Part shown: one piece after another, positions 1 to 8,144 of the stretch | Numbering within the stretch: position 1 is the stretch's first letter | Layout: each line of letters starts with the position of its first letter | Origin: Flexilinea sp. | GTDB lineage: Bacteria; Chloroflexota; Anaerolineae; Anaerolineales; Anaerolineaceae | Length of the DNA: 58,006 nucleotides | Direction of reading: 5' to 3' | NCBI GenBank assembly: GCA_017432685.1 | Contig: JAFRIR010000037.1 | Location: 1-58,006 of the forward strand | Made by a program: the position numbers and the translations under genes | The notes under the pieces: model-generated | Told to the model about the DNA's origin: nothing | Database searches by the model: none | The model's input: only the letters and a program-made list of their open reading frames with translations

Positions 1-1
1 C

Positions 2-853
2 CCGGTGATCGGTGAAAATTATGTTCCTTTCATATTGGAGCAGAACATCGGGGAAGTGCTGGTCGGCATCACACCGGGACAGGTGGAACCGGGAGTGCTG
101 GAACGGCTGAACGCCAACGCGGTGGGAATCAACATCGTGGTGGAATCGGCGATCGGTTTCCAGCCGGAAGACCAGTATATCCTCAATGTGGGTATCTATA
201 AGACGCTTTCCATCGGTGCCTTTTCCTTCACTCCCGGACAGATTCTTTATCTGGGTGTCAAACGGTTGATCGATATTCTTTGCGGGCTGGTCGGACTGTT
301 ATTGCTCATCCCGGTCACGGCACTCGTGAAACTGGTGAACCTGCTCTCTGGTGACAGCGCGAAGATTTTTTACCGCCAAAAGCGGGTAGGCAAGGACGGC
401 AGGCTGATAAAAATCTGGAAGTTTCGGTCAATGGTACCGGATGCCGATACCCGGCTCAAAGAGATGCTGAAGGAAGAAAAGTGGCGCAAAGAGTGGGAGG
501 AGAACCAGAAGTTTGAGAACGATCCGCGCATCACAAAGGTGGGGCGCATCCTGCGGAAGACTTCCATTGATGAGCTGCCGCAGCTGCTGAACGTTTTGGT
601 CGGTGATATGTCTCTGGTAGGTCCCCGTCCACTGGTGCAGGGGGAACTGGAAGCTCACGGCGGGCTGAAGCTTTATCAGAAAGTCAAGCCGGGTATCACC
701 GGCTGGTGGGGCTGCAACGGACGAAGCAATATTGACTACCGCGAACGTCTGGAGCTGGAATATTTCTATGTTAAGAACTGTTCCCCCTACCTCGACTTCC
801 TCTGCATCTTGCGTACTGTCCTCGCGGTATTCAAAAAAGACGGCGCGATGTAA
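2..853 (+). CDS. Polyprenyl-phosphate sugar-1-phosphate transferase, 5' truncated by window edge
   Basis: C-terminal part of a bacterial sugar transferase of the WbaP/WcaJ type, which moves a sugar-1-phosphate from a nucleotide sugar onto undecaprenyl phosphate to start a repeat unit at the inner membrane. Visible hallmarks are one hydrophobic segment after the KRLIDILCG stretch, the KIWKFRSM block, the DELPQLLNVLVGDMSLVGPRP block and KPGITGW near the end. The reading frame is open to base 2, so the apparent GTG at 5 is internal and the N-terminal membrane region lies outside the window. It is the first gene of the surface-polysaccharide region. Family call is firm; the sugar is unknown. Confidence 0.9.
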   Translation, partial: PVIGENYVPFILEQNIGEVLVGITPGQVEPGVLERLNANAVGINIVVESAIGFQPEDQYILNVGIYKTLSIGAFSFTPGQILYLGVKRLIDILCGLVGLLLLIPVTALVKLVNLLSGDSAKIFYRQKRVGKDGRLIKIWKFRSMVPDADTRLKEMLKEEKWRKEWEENQKFENDPRITKVGRILRKTSIDELPQLLNVLVGDMSLVGPRPLVQGELEAHGGLKLYQKVKPGITGWWGCNGRSNIDYRERLELEYFYVKNCSPYLDFLCILRTVLAVFKKDGAM

Positions 854-954
854 ATTCTGATGAATTACTCAGGCAGGTTCCTTTGATAAAGGTTCATAGA
901 TCTTCAGGAGGATACTGTCAGAAGGACTTTACCGGAAAGACATACAATCGGAAC

Positions 955-983
955 TTGTTGTTTTCCTTATATTCCTGTATAAT
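955..983 (+). promoter_or_regulatory. Sigma-70-type promoter for the GNAT toxin pair
   Basis: TTGTTG at 955-960, a 17-base spacer and a perfect TATAAT at 978-983. The start codon at 1005 follows after about 15 transcribed bases with a GAGGTG ribosome site. Confidence 0.6.
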
Positions 984-1004
984 TGGAATGAATGAGGTGA
1001 TATT

Positions 1005-1202
1005 ATGGCTACATCAAGTATTATTGATCATATCGTTGTACATAATCCCAGAGCATTGGAAGAATGGGTGAAGGCTCTGGATGAGGCTGCAGATAAATAT
1101 CAACCGCAGACGGAAGAAGAACGGTCGAATGTTTGTACTGACCCTGATATTACACGACAGTTTATGGAAAAGGCTCTTGCGAAAATAGGAATTCATTTAT
1201 GA
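1005..1202 (+). CDS. Small protein paired with GNAT toxin (putative antitoxin)
   Basis: A 65-residue acidic protein of no family I recognise. It starts at an ATG with a good GAGGTG ribosome site 5 bases upstream and directly follows a promoter. Its last four bases overlap the start of the acetyltransferase gene, the tight coupling typical of toxin-antitoxin pairs. I see no ribbon-helix-helix motif, so if it is an antitoxin it is not the usual DUF1778 type. The role is inferred from position and size only. Confidence 0.55.
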   Translation: MATSSIIDHIVVHNPRALEEWVKALDEAADKYQPQTEEERSNVCTDPDITRQFMEKALAKIGIHL

Positions 1203-1807
1203 CCCTTCTCGTTTGGAATATACTTTTTCTTCTCGATCAATTCGGAGAAGAGTATGTAAACCATTTTCTCTCAACTTTTTCGACGAAAATGGAAAAAGAT
1301 AATCAAATTATTGATTTGAATCCTGATATCGAAGAGTTTCTGAAATGTAATGCTGTTCAATTTGCCAAAGAAAGAAAATCAATAACATATCTTGTTGGGG
1401 ATGCAGACAGTGGTACTCTTTTAGGGTATTTTACCCTTACACATAAAGTAATTGAAATAAATGCTGCCGGTTTAAGTAATACATCAGTACGACGAATTGA
1501 AAGACATTCCAGGATCAATCCGGAAACAAATTCCTATCTGGTTTCAGCCTTCTTAATTGCCCAGTTTGGAAAAAATTATAATGTAGATGAACGAATTAGA
1601 CTATCCGGTGATGATTTGATGTCGTTTTGCAAGAGAGAATTAAACGAAATTCGTTATCGTATCGGCGGAAGTGTTATCTATCTTGACTGTGAGGCTGATG
1701 CCAGACTGATCCGCTTTTACCAGGATCAGCAAAAATTTACGTTGTTCGGTGAACGAATCAGTGATAATGACGGTAAACGATACCTTCAGTATATGAAGTT
1801 TTTATAA
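1199..1807 (+). CDS. GNAT-family N-acetyltransferase, probable toxin of a two-gene module
   Basis: A 202-residue protein of the GNAT fold. The region TYLVGDADSGTLLGYFTL matches the beta2-beta3 strands, AFLIAQFGKNYNV the acetyl-CoA-binding strand and loop region, and VIYLDCEADARLIRFYQDQ the C-terminal strand and helix of this family. Related clostridial proteins sit in small two-gene modules. Known GNAT toxins acetylate charged tRNAs; whether this one does is inference. It overlaps the upstream small gene by four bases (ATGA). The DNA is AT-rich, suggesting acquisition, and a glycosyltransferase fragment begins 20 bases after its stop. Confidence 0.7.
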   Translation: MTLLVWNILFLLDQFGEEYVNHFLSTFSTKMEKDNQIIDLNPDIEEFLKCNAVQFAKERKSITYLVGDADSGTLLGYFTLTHKVIEINAAGLSNTSVRRIERHSRINPETNSYLVSAFLIAQFGKNYNVDERIRLSGDDLMSFCKRELNEIRYRIGGSVIYLDCEADARLIRFYQDQQKFTLFGERISDNDGKRYLQYMKFL

Positions 1808-1826
1808 GAACATTATTAAAAACAAG

Positions 1827-1985
1827 AACGACGCCCGGATCTTCGACTTCGTCAGCAAACGCCTGCTGGATGTATGGCTCGAAACAAACGGATTTCCATA
1901 CCGGGAGCTGCCCTATGTCTTCATGGAAGGCCAAAACTGGTTCGACAAAGGCGGAAATTTCCTGAGGCGGAAGTTTGGGCTCTGA
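1827..1985 (+). pseudogene. C-terminal fragment of a DUF4422 glycosyltransferase
   Basis: An open frame of 52 codons with no start codon. Its product contains RLLDVWLETNG and FMEGQNWFDKGGNFL, nearly the same as the last 52 residues of the intact DUF4422 protein at 3364-4116 (RLLDVWLKTKH, FMENQNWFIKGGNFL). Everything upstream of the conserved NDAR is missing and replaced by the GNAT module. It is a remnant of a second DUF4422 gene, cut off by insertion or recombination. Confidence 0.85.
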
Positions 1986-2086
1986 CTAATTTATTTCGTT
2001 ATTTACTTATACAACCGGCAACATCTTCTCCCTTCCGTGATATAATTCAAACAAAGCAGGATTCACATTGACTGAGGAGAAATTGT

Positions 2087-2362
2087 ATGATAAACACCGC
2101 TGTAAAAAAGAACAATTCCGTATTGAAAGATACGATCAATATGTTGTTCGGGCTGGATGACAATAAGCTTATTGAAGTTCAATCCTTCATCCGGGAAAAC
2201 TCCGAGGAAAAAGAAGAAGATCTCTTTAAGGATTTATACAAACCGCTTACCGAAGCCGAACTTGTCGAAAGGATCGATCGGTCTTTAGCTCATATTAATG
2301 ATGGTACCGCTATGGACGCGGATGAATTTATTCAGGAATTGAAAGCGGAATTCGGCTTATGA
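2087..2362 (+). CDS. Antitoxin-like protein paired with ParE/RelE-type toxin
   Basis: A 91-residue charged protein starting at ATG after a GAGGAGAAATT ribosome site. The C-terminal half is the acidic, helix-forming tail usual for antitoxins that wrap a RelE/ParE toxin. The stop overlaps the toxin start by four bases. A TATAAT at 2041-2046 may be its -10 box, with no clear -35. The exact antitoxin family is unclear; the assignment rests on the partner, size and coupling. Confidence 0.65.
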   Translation: MINTAVKKNNSVLKDTINMLFGLDDNKLIEVQSFIRENSEEKEEDLFKDLYKPLTEAELVERIDRSLAHINDGTAMDADEFIQELKAEFGL

Positions 2363-2676
2363 AGCATTATAAGGTTATTGTACAAAGTGATGCACGCGCT
2401 GATTTTCGCCGATGTGTCAACTATCTTCTATACAACAAAAGGAGCCGACAGGCTGCCGATAGTTTGATACAAGATTTTGATAAGACCCTCAAAACACTTT
2501 CCAATATCGCCGGCAGTCTGCGGGATCCGGACAGCGAAGTTCTCAAAACCAGAAATCTGAAACGCCTGAATTTCCGCAGCCATGATTACTTCCTTTTGTT
2601 TTGTATTGAAGAGGATATTGTGATCGTCACCAACATCTTCCATGGGTACGAAGATTTCGAAAACAAAATCAATTAG
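2359..2676 (+). CDS. ParE/RelE-superfamily toxin
   Basis: A 105-residue basic protein with the layout of the family: an N-terminal YKVIVQSDARADFRR strand-helix, two helices, then the strand block LKRLNFRSHDYFLLFCI and IVIVTNIFHGYEDFE. The HGYEDFE end matches the family's common H-x-x-x-D-(Y/F)-E ending. ParE members poison gyrase and RelE members cut mRNA on the ribosome; the sequence does not settle which. It is translationally coupled to the antitoxin upstream. Confidence 0.8.
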   Translation: MKHYKVIVQSDARADFRRCVNYLLYNKRSRQAADSLIQDFDKTLKTLSNIAGSLRDPDSEVLKTRNLKRLNFRSHDYFLLFCIEEDIVIVTNIFHGYEDFENKIN

Positions 2677-2763
2677 TTTTATTTCCACGCTGACAACCAA
2701 TCTCTAACTTCTATAGCCTATCATCTATCCCCAGCCAACCGATAATTTTTCCTCAGTCGCCAA

Positions 2764-2815
2764 TTCTTATTTCTTATTTCTTATTTGTCTAACGTCTAAC
2801 GTCTAAAGTCTAAAG
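2764..2815. repeat. Two adjoining short tandem repeats (TTTCTTA-type then GTCTAAA-type)
   Basis: Three copies of an 8-base unit TTCTTATT run into four degenerate copies of a heptamer GTCTAAC/GTCTAAA. The same heptamer recurs at 28100-28207 and the TTTCTTA type at 49187-49217 (opposite strand) and inside a gene at 56581-56612. They lie between the convergent toxin and Phd-type genes. Confidence 0.8.
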
Positions 2816-2827
2816 TTTTTACTCTAT

Positions 2828-3103
2828 TTAGATTTCTCTTGCTTCGGCGATGATGGCATTGATCTCGTCATCGGAGAGGTACCCTTCCCGGGCGGCTTTC
2901 ATCCGCATATTGTTTAACGCGATCATCGCTTTTGCCTGACGGACGGCCTGAACGACATCATCAAATCCACCGTCGGGGATGTCAATGACAAGTGCAGATG
3001 GTTTTCCGTTGTTGGTGAGTACCACTTCATTTCCGCCACTCAGGTCTTTCCACATATTTTTTGAATCGGTTCTCAAATCCCGCACTGAATAAAAATTCAT
3101 CAT
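2828..3103 (-). CDS. Phd/YefM-type antitoxin without a visible toxin
   Basis: A 91-residue protein with the N-terminal Phd/YefM DNA-binding fold: SVRDLRTDSKNMWKDLSGG, then VVLTNNGKPSALVIDIPDG, followed by a charged helical tail that would bind a toxin. The family represses its own promoter and neutralises a Doc, YoeB or RelE-type toxin. No toxin gene follows on this strand; the downstream DNA is repeats and then the convergent ParE gene. Two starts are possible, 3103 or 3100; the AGGAGG ribosome site fits 3100 slightly better. Confidence 0.8.
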   Translation of the reverse strand: MMNFYSVRDLRTDSKNMWKDLSGGNEVVLTNNGKPSALVIDIPDGGFDDVVQAVRQAKAMIALNNMRMKAAREGYLSDDEINAIIAEAREI

Positions 3104-3119
3104 AATGCCTCCTGAATTA

Positions 3120-3148
3120 ATGGTACACGATTAAGTCCAAATTGTCAA
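3120..3148 (-). promoter_or_regulatory. Promoter of the Phd-type antitoxin
   Basis: On the minus strand TTGACA (3143-3148), a 17-base spacer and TACCAT (3120-3125), followed by AGGAGG and the start codon. A near-consensus sigma-70 promoter. Confidence 0.7.
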
Positions 3149-3228
3149 CGTTTTGTAGAGCTGGATATCCTGAAACCAACAACCGGTAACTTACCGTCTA
3201 AGGCCTAACGTATATTCTCCCCTATTCC

Positions 3229-3341
3229 ATGCTCAATCCTGAAACCGCAAAAATCTCCCTCATTATCCCGACGCTGAATGCGGAAAAAGAACTGCCGATA
3301 TGCTCGTCATCTTCCGAACTGTCCTTGCCGTCTTAAAATAG
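3229..3341 (+). pseudogene. Chimeric remnant: start of a GT2 glycosyltransferase joined to the tail of a sugar transferase
   Basis: The first 23 codons (3229-3297) encode a typical GT2 start, with KISLIIPTLNAEKELP. At about 3297 the similarity changes frame and family: 3297-3341 encodes DMLVIFRTVLAVLK and a stop, which matches the end of WbaP-type sugar transferases (compare CILRTVLAVF at the end of the gene at 2-853). Neither part is complete. It looks like a deletion or recombination scar between two polysaccharide genes. Confidence 0.7.
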
Positions 3342-3363
3342 GGAGGATGGTGCTCAGTAGATT

Positions 3364-4116
3364 ATGAATATCAAAATCATCGTTGCAACCCACAAACCTT
3401 ACTGGATGCCTTCGGATCCGGTGTATCTGCCACTGCACGTTGGTGCGGAGGGAAAGGAATCGCTCGGCTGGCAGGGTGACAATACTGGCGATAACATCAG
3501 CTGCAAAAACTCGAATTATTGTGAATTGACCGGACTTTACTGGGCATGGAAGAATCTGGACGCGGATTATATTGGTCTTGCCCACTACCGCCGGCACTTC
3601 TCCAACGGGAAGCTGTTCGGTAACAAAAAGGATCGCGTGATCACAGGTGCGGAACTGGAAAAGAAGCTGGCAGGATGCGATGTTTTGCTCCCGAAACTGC
3701 GAAATTATTGGATCGAGACGAATTACAGCCAATATACCCACGCCCATCATGCTATTGATCTGGATACGACCAGAGTGATCCTTTCGGAGAAGTTCCCGGA
3801 TTATTTGAAAGCCTATGATGATAGTATGCGCCGTACCACTGGTCACCGTTTCAACATGTTCGTGATGAAACGGGACAAGCTGGATGCGTACTGCACCTGG
3901 ATGTATGATGTACTCTTTGAACTGGAATCTCGCCTGGATATCTCATTTTACTCCACCAATGATGCCCGTGTCTTCGGTTTTGTCAGCGAACGCCTGCTGG
4001 ATGTCTGGCTGAAAACTAAACATGTGTCATATCGAGAGATTCCTTATGTTTTCATGGAAAATCAGAACTGGTTCATCAAAGGAGGAAATTTTCTTAAAAG
4101 GAAATTTCGATATTGA
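3364..4116 (+). CDS. DUF4422 glycosyltransferase
   Basis: A 250-residue protein of the DUF4422 family of predicted glycosyltransferases found in capsule and exopolysaccharide loci. Features are an N-terminal KIIVATHKPYWMP, the block CELTGLYWAWKN followed by GLAHYRRHF, and the C-terminal RLLDVWL and QNWFIKGGNFLKRKF. The length is normal for the family and the frame is intact, in contrast to the 52-codon copy at 1827-1985. A GGAGG site lies upstream. It probably adds one sugar of the repeat unit on the inner face of the membrane; donor and acceptor are unknown. Confidence 0.85.
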   Translation: MNIKIIVATHKPYWMPSDPVYLPLHVGAEGKESLGWQGDNTGDNISCKNSNYCELTGLYWAWKNLDADYIGLAHYRRHFSNGKLFGNKKDRVITGAELEKKLAGCDVLLPKLRNYWIETNYSQYTHAHHAIDLDTTRVILSEKFPDYLKAYDDSMRRTTGHRFNMFVMKRDKLDAYCTWMYDVLFELESRLDISFYSTNDARVFGFVSERLLDVWLKTKHVSYREIPYVFMENQNWFIKGGNFLKRKFRY

Positions 4117-4256
4117 TTCTCAGCGAATAATGAAATATATGAAACGACGTAGGTGAATGATTTTAAAAATCGACGATAAACTTACATACTTAGATGGAAA
4201 AAAAATTTAATTTTGGTTTGCATATTCTATATACCAAATTGAACAGAGGAAAATAA

Positions 4257-5369
4257 TTGTACGATTATCTCATCGTTGGGGCCGGACTGTACGGTGCGGT
4301 GTGTGCGCGGGAATTGGCTGATGCCGGTAAGTCCGTGCTCGTCATTGACAAACGTACCCATATCGGTGGCAACATATATACTGAAAAAATCGATGGCATC
4401 AACGTCCACAAATACGGGGCGCACATCTTCCATACCAATAATGCTGCAGTCTGGAATTATGTGCAGCGCTTTGCCGACTTCAATCGTTTTACCAATTCCC
4501 CTGTGGCAAACTATAAAGGAGAACTTTTCTCCCTGCCCTTCAACATGTACACCTTCAACAAGATATGGGGAGTGATTACACCTGAAGAGGCACAGACTAA
4601 GATCGATGAACAGCGAAAGGAGATAACCGGCGAGCCGAAAAACCTTGAGGAGCAGGCGATAAGCCTGGTCGGTCGGGACATTTACGAGAAGTTGGTGAAG
4701 GGATACACGGAAAAACAGTGGGGAAGGGATTGCAAAAACCTTCCCGCTTTTATTATCAAGCGCCTTCCTGTTCGCCTGACTTTCGATAATAATTACTTTA
4801 ACGCTCTTCATCAGGGAATCCCCATTGGCGGATATACGAAGATGGTAGAGCGGATACTGGAAGGAATCGAGGTACGGCTTGGTGTAGACTATCTGCAAAA
4901 CCGGGAAACCCTGAATCTACTTGCGGATCATGTGATTTACACCGGTCCCATCGACGCTTATTTTGGCTATCGTCTCGGCCCGCTGGAGTACCGCTCTGTC
5001 CGTTTTGAGAACGAAGTTCTTGATATACCCAACTTCCAGGGAAATGCCGCAGTGAACTATACCGACGTGGAAACACCCTGGACGCGGATCATTGAGCATA
5101 AGTGGTTTGAGTTCGGGAAGGACGAAGACGGAAACGATCTGCCGAAGACCGTTATCAGCCGTGAGTACAGTTCTGAGTGGAAACCCGGGGATGAACCTTT
5201 TTATCCTATCAATGATCAAGAGAATTCGAAACGCTATTCTTTGTATATGGATTTAGCGAAAGAAATACCTGATGTCTTTTTTGGTGGACGGTTAGGAACA
5301 TACAAGTACTATGACATGGATCAAGTAATCGCAAGGGCATTAGAATACACAAATTCCGAAATACAGTAA
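4257..5369 (+). CDS. glf: UDP-galactopyranose mutase
   Basis: A 370-residue flavoenzyme that interconverts UDP-galactopyranose and UDP-galactofuranose, supplying galactofuranose for surface polymers. It shows the FAD-binding start YDYLIVGAGLYGAV, the KRTHIGGNIY block, KYGAHIFHT and the NYTD..PWTRIIEHKWF region typical of Glf. The start is a TTG at 4257 placed 7 bases after AGAGGA; the ATGs downstream would remove the dinucleotide-binding motif. Base composition falls visibly from about 5200 onward, so the 3' end belongs with the AT-rich genes that follow. Confidence 0.95.
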   Translation: MYDYLIVGAGLYGAVCARELADAGKSVLVIDKRTHIGGNIYTEKIDGINVHKYGAHIFHTNNAAVWNYVQRFADFNRFTNSPVANYKGELFSLPFNMYTFNKIWGVITPEEAQTKIDEQRKEITGEPKNLEEQAISLVGRDIYEKLVKGYTEKQWGRDCKNLPAFIIKRLPVRLTFDNNYFNALHQGIPIGGYTKMVERILEGIEVRLGVDYLQNRETLNLLADHVIYTGPIDAYFGYRLGPLEYRSVRFENEVLDIPNFQGNAAVNYTDVETPWTRIIEHKWFEFGKDEDGNDLPKTVISREYSSEWKPGDEPFYPINDQENSKRYSLYMDLAKEIPDVFFGGRLGTYKYYDMDQVIARALEYTNSEIQ

Positions 5370-5402
5370 ACCTGAATTGAATCATGCATGAGGTAAATCA
5401 TA

Positions 5403-6308
5403 TTGAAATTCTCTTCATTTGATTATATGAAAATGGCGAACGATGATTCTGCCATCGCAGTTGAAGGTGAACTCCTAAAGAAATGTCAGCAAATCGAATT
5501 GAGCGTTGTTGATGATCTTGCCAGTATATGTGAAAAATACAATATCAACTATACATTGGGTGGTGGCAGTGCATTAGGAGCTGTTCGCCATCAGGGAATG
5601 ATTCCCTGGGATGATGATATTGATATAAATATCTTTCGAAAAGATTGCGAAAAATTCATTACAGCATTAGAAAATGAATATCCAAACAAGTACTGGATTC
5701 ATACACCAGAAAAAACAAAGAATTATGGGCTTCTTTTTCTTCAGATACGTCTTAAAGGAACCATCATGCGTGGGAGAGAAGATATTGATACCAATGAATG
5801 TGGTATCGGAGTCGATATCTTCCCATATGAAAACACTTATGATAACAAATTATTACGGATTATGCATGGATGTTTATGTATGGCAATGAAATTTTGTTTG
5901 TCATGCAGAAAGATTTGGGAGCATAGAGATTTCAATATGCGATTAGTGAGAGGTGATCCGGAAGGAGAAAAATCAATCAAAATAAAAAGTTTGATAGGAG
6001 CTATTACTTCAATTTTTAGTATTGACGATTGGACACATGGCACAATACGCTGTTGTAAGATGAATAAAAATAATGATTCCAAATTTGTTGCGATTCCTTC
6101 CGGTAGGAAACAATTTCTCGGAGAAATTTATCGCAGAGATGAAATAGCCGATACGGAATTAGTTCCATTTGACGGACGAAAATACCGATTAACAAAAGCT
6201 GTCGACCAATATATGAAAAAGCTTTATGGAAACTATATGCAGATTCCATCGATAGAAAAAAGAGAGCATCATATTGTTTATGAATTAGACTTTGGAGTAT
6301 ACGAATGA
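5403..6308 (+). CDS. licD: LicD-family phosphotransferase (copy 1)
   Basis: A 301-residue LicD protein, the family that transfers phosphocholine or a related phospho-group from a CDP carrier to a cell-surface glycan. The diagnostic stretch is YTLGGGSALGAVRHQG followed by IPWDDDIDIN, a nucleotidyltransferase-type metal site, and the C-terminal YGNYMQIP. TTG start at 5403. The last four bases overlap the next gene, so translation is coupled to the cytidylyltransferase. The donor could be CDP-choline from the licCAB genes at 17.5-20.4 kb or the CDP-polyol made by its neighbours. Confidence 0.9.
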   Translation: MKFSSFDYMKMANDDSAIAVEGELLKKCQQIELSVVDDLASICEKYNINYTLGGGSALGAVRHQGMIPWDDDIDINIFRKDCEKFITALENEYPNKYWIHTPEKTKNYGLLFLQIRLKGTIMRGREDIDTNECGIGVDIFPYENTYDNKLLRIMHGCLCMAMKFCLSCRKIWEHRDFNMRLVRGDPEGEKSIKIKSLIGAITSIFSIDDWTHGTIRCCKMNKNNDSKFVAIPSGRKQFLGEIYRRDEIADTELVPFDGRKYRLTKAVDQYMKKLYGNYMQIPSIEKREHHIVYELDFGVYE

Positions 6309-7045
6309 ATTGTGCCTTGATTTTTGCCGGAGGAACCGGGCAAAGAATGAACACAAAATCTCTTCCGAAACAATTTCTCATGATCCACGGGAAACCGATA
6401 ATAATTCATACGTTAGATGTTTTCGAGAAATCACAGTTGATTGACAGTGTGATTGTTGTATGCCTTGAAAGCTGGATCGGTTATTTGCGTGAACAATTGA
6501 CTATATTTGGAATAAAAAAAGTTCAGAAAATTGTTCCGGGCGGAAAAACTGGACAGGATTCCATTTATAACGGTATTAAACTGATACATGATTTATATGC
6601 CGAAGATACTATCGTCTTGATTCATGATGGAGTCCGACCTCTGATCGATACAGATACGATTGAAAGAAATATAAAATGTGTTCAGGAACATGGAAATGCT
6701 GTTACAGTATCACCGGCATTGGAAACAATTGCAGTGCGCCCTGAAAGCAACCAGCAAAAGATTGAGAAAATCATAGAAAGGAAAAATTGTTTATTAGCTA
6801 AAGCTCCGCAAAGCTTTTTTCTGAAAGATATCTACACTGCTCACCAGCTCGCAAGAAGCAATAATCTGCATGATTTCATTGATTCCGCCTATTTAATGCA
6901 ATGGGCCGGCTATAAATTGTTTACCGTTGAAGGTCCTGTTTATAACATCAAAATAACAACACCTGCAGATTTCTATGTCTTCCATGCAATTTTGGATGCA
7001 CATGAGAACGGACAAATCAATGGGTTTGCAAACAATGGAGCCTGA
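6305..7045 (+). CDS. TarI/IspD-family cytidylyltransferase
   Basis: A 246-residue cytidylyltransferase that would make a CDP-polyol (TarI type) or CDP-methylerythritol (IspD type). It has the CTP-binding start ALIFAGGTGQRM with KSLPKQF, the GGKTGQDSIYNGI block, VLIHDGVRPL, and the late stretch NIKITTPAD. Position inside a polysaccharide operon next to LicD and an epimerase favours a CDP-ribitol or CDP-arabinitol role over isoprenoid synthesis. It overlaps licD by four bases and is 7 bases from the epimerase gene. Confidence 0.8.
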   Translation: MNCALIFAGGTGQRMNTKSLPKQFLMIHGKPIIIHTLDVFEKSQLIDSVIVVCLESWIGYLREQLTIFGIKKVQKIVPGGKTGQDSIYNGIKLIHDLYAEDTIVLIHDGVRPLIDTDTIERNIKCVQEHGNAVTVSPALETIAVRPESNQQKIEKIIERKNCLLAKAPQSFFLKDIYTAHQLARSNNLHDFIDSAYLMQWAGYKLFTVEGPVYNIKITTPADFYVFHAILDAHENGQINGFANNGA

Positions 7046-7052
7046 ATAAAAA

Positions 7053-8135
7053 ATGTGGACAGAATCGACTATATACAAAGAAGATCTTGAAAATATAATC
7101 AAAGATCAAAATATCCCCTGGGCAGAACTTGATGGAAAAACGATCCTGATAACCGGCGCGACCGGCTTAATCGGAATGAATATTGTAAATTCCATTCTTT
7201 ATTATGGAATGAATCGCCAGAATCCACCCACTGTTTATGCGCTTGTACGAAACATTGAAAAAGCACATTTCCTGTTTGAAAATCAAGAGAAATTATTCAG
7301 AAAGAATTTTTTTTATATTGTCGGAGATATTGAAACTATTGATGATTTTCCCGAAAAAATTGACTTTATTATTCATGGCGCCAGCCAAACAGCAAGCGTA
7401 GGATTTATTACGCAGCCCGTAGAAACACTCATCACAGCGTTCTATGGCACTAAAAAATTGCTTCAGCTCGCGAGAACAAAAAGCATAAAAGGAATGATTT
7501 TCCTTTCCAGTATGGAAGTATATGGTTCTCCGAAAAAAGGAACGTATATTTCGGAATCGGAAATTTCGGGTTTCGATCCTCTGAAAGTTCGGAATTGTTA
7601 TCCTATCAGTAAAATTGCGTGCGAAAACTTATGCGTTTCTTACGCACAGGAATTTAGAATTCCCGTAAAAATTATCCGTTTGACACAAACCTTTGGTCCT
7701 GGTGTTTCCCGGTACGATGGCAGAGTATTTGCAGAATTTATGCGCTGTGCCCTGGAGGGAAAAAATATTGTACTGAAAACAAAAGGAGAGACTGAACGCT
7801 GTTATTTATATACCGCTGATGCAGTCAGAGCTATTCTGACGGTATTACTGAAAGGATTAAGCGGAAATGCTTATTCGGCTGCAAATGAAAATACGTATTG
7901 TTCAATAGCTGACATGGCGGAGATTGTGTGTGCAACATTGGGAAACGGAAAAAGCAAAGTAGTATATGATCTCCAGGACACGGCAAACCTCGGTTATGCC
8001 GGCACTTTATTTTTACAACTGAACACCAGAGCAATTCAAAATCTCGGCTGGAAACCAAATGTAAATCTTCGGGAAATGTACCTGAGAATGGCTCAAACAG
8101 CTACAAGACAGGAAAAACAACAAACGAGAGGCTAA
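7053..8135 (+). CDS. NAD-dependent epimerase/dehydratase family protein
   Basis: A 360-residue extended short-chain dehydrogenase with a Rossmann start GKTILITGATGLIG, a serine in FLSSMEVYG and the catalytic YPISK (Y-x3-K). Coupling to a TarI/IspD-like cytidylyltransferase resembles, from memory, the abp1-abp2 pair proposed to make CDP-arabinitol in some pneumococcal capsule loci. A nucleotide-sugar epimerase or decarboxylase acting on another substrate is also possible. Family firm, substrate open. Confidence 0.85.
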   Translation: MWTESTIYKEDLENIIKDQNIPWAELDGKTILITGATGLIGMNIVNSILYYGMNRQNPPTVYALVRNIEKAHFLFENQEKLFRKNFFYIVGDIETIDDFPEKIDFIIHGASQTASVGFITQPVETLITAFYGTKKLLQLARTKSIKGMIFLSSMEVYGSPKKGTYISESEISGFDPLKVRNCYPISKIACENLCVSYAQEFRIPVKIIRLTQTFGPGVSRYDGRVFAEFMRCALEGKNIVLKTKGETERCYLYTADAVRAILTVLLKGLSGNAYSAANENTYCSIADMAEIVCATLGNGKSKVVYDLQDTANLGYAGTLFLQLNTRAIQNLGWKPNVNLREMYLRMAQTATRQEKQQTRG

Positions 8136-8144
8136 AAACATACG

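Noticed and set aside
6305..7045. Housekeeping ispD
   Set aside because: The family motifs allow it, but coupling to licD and an epimerase inside a polysaccharide operon favours a CDP-polyol role; kept without a symbol.
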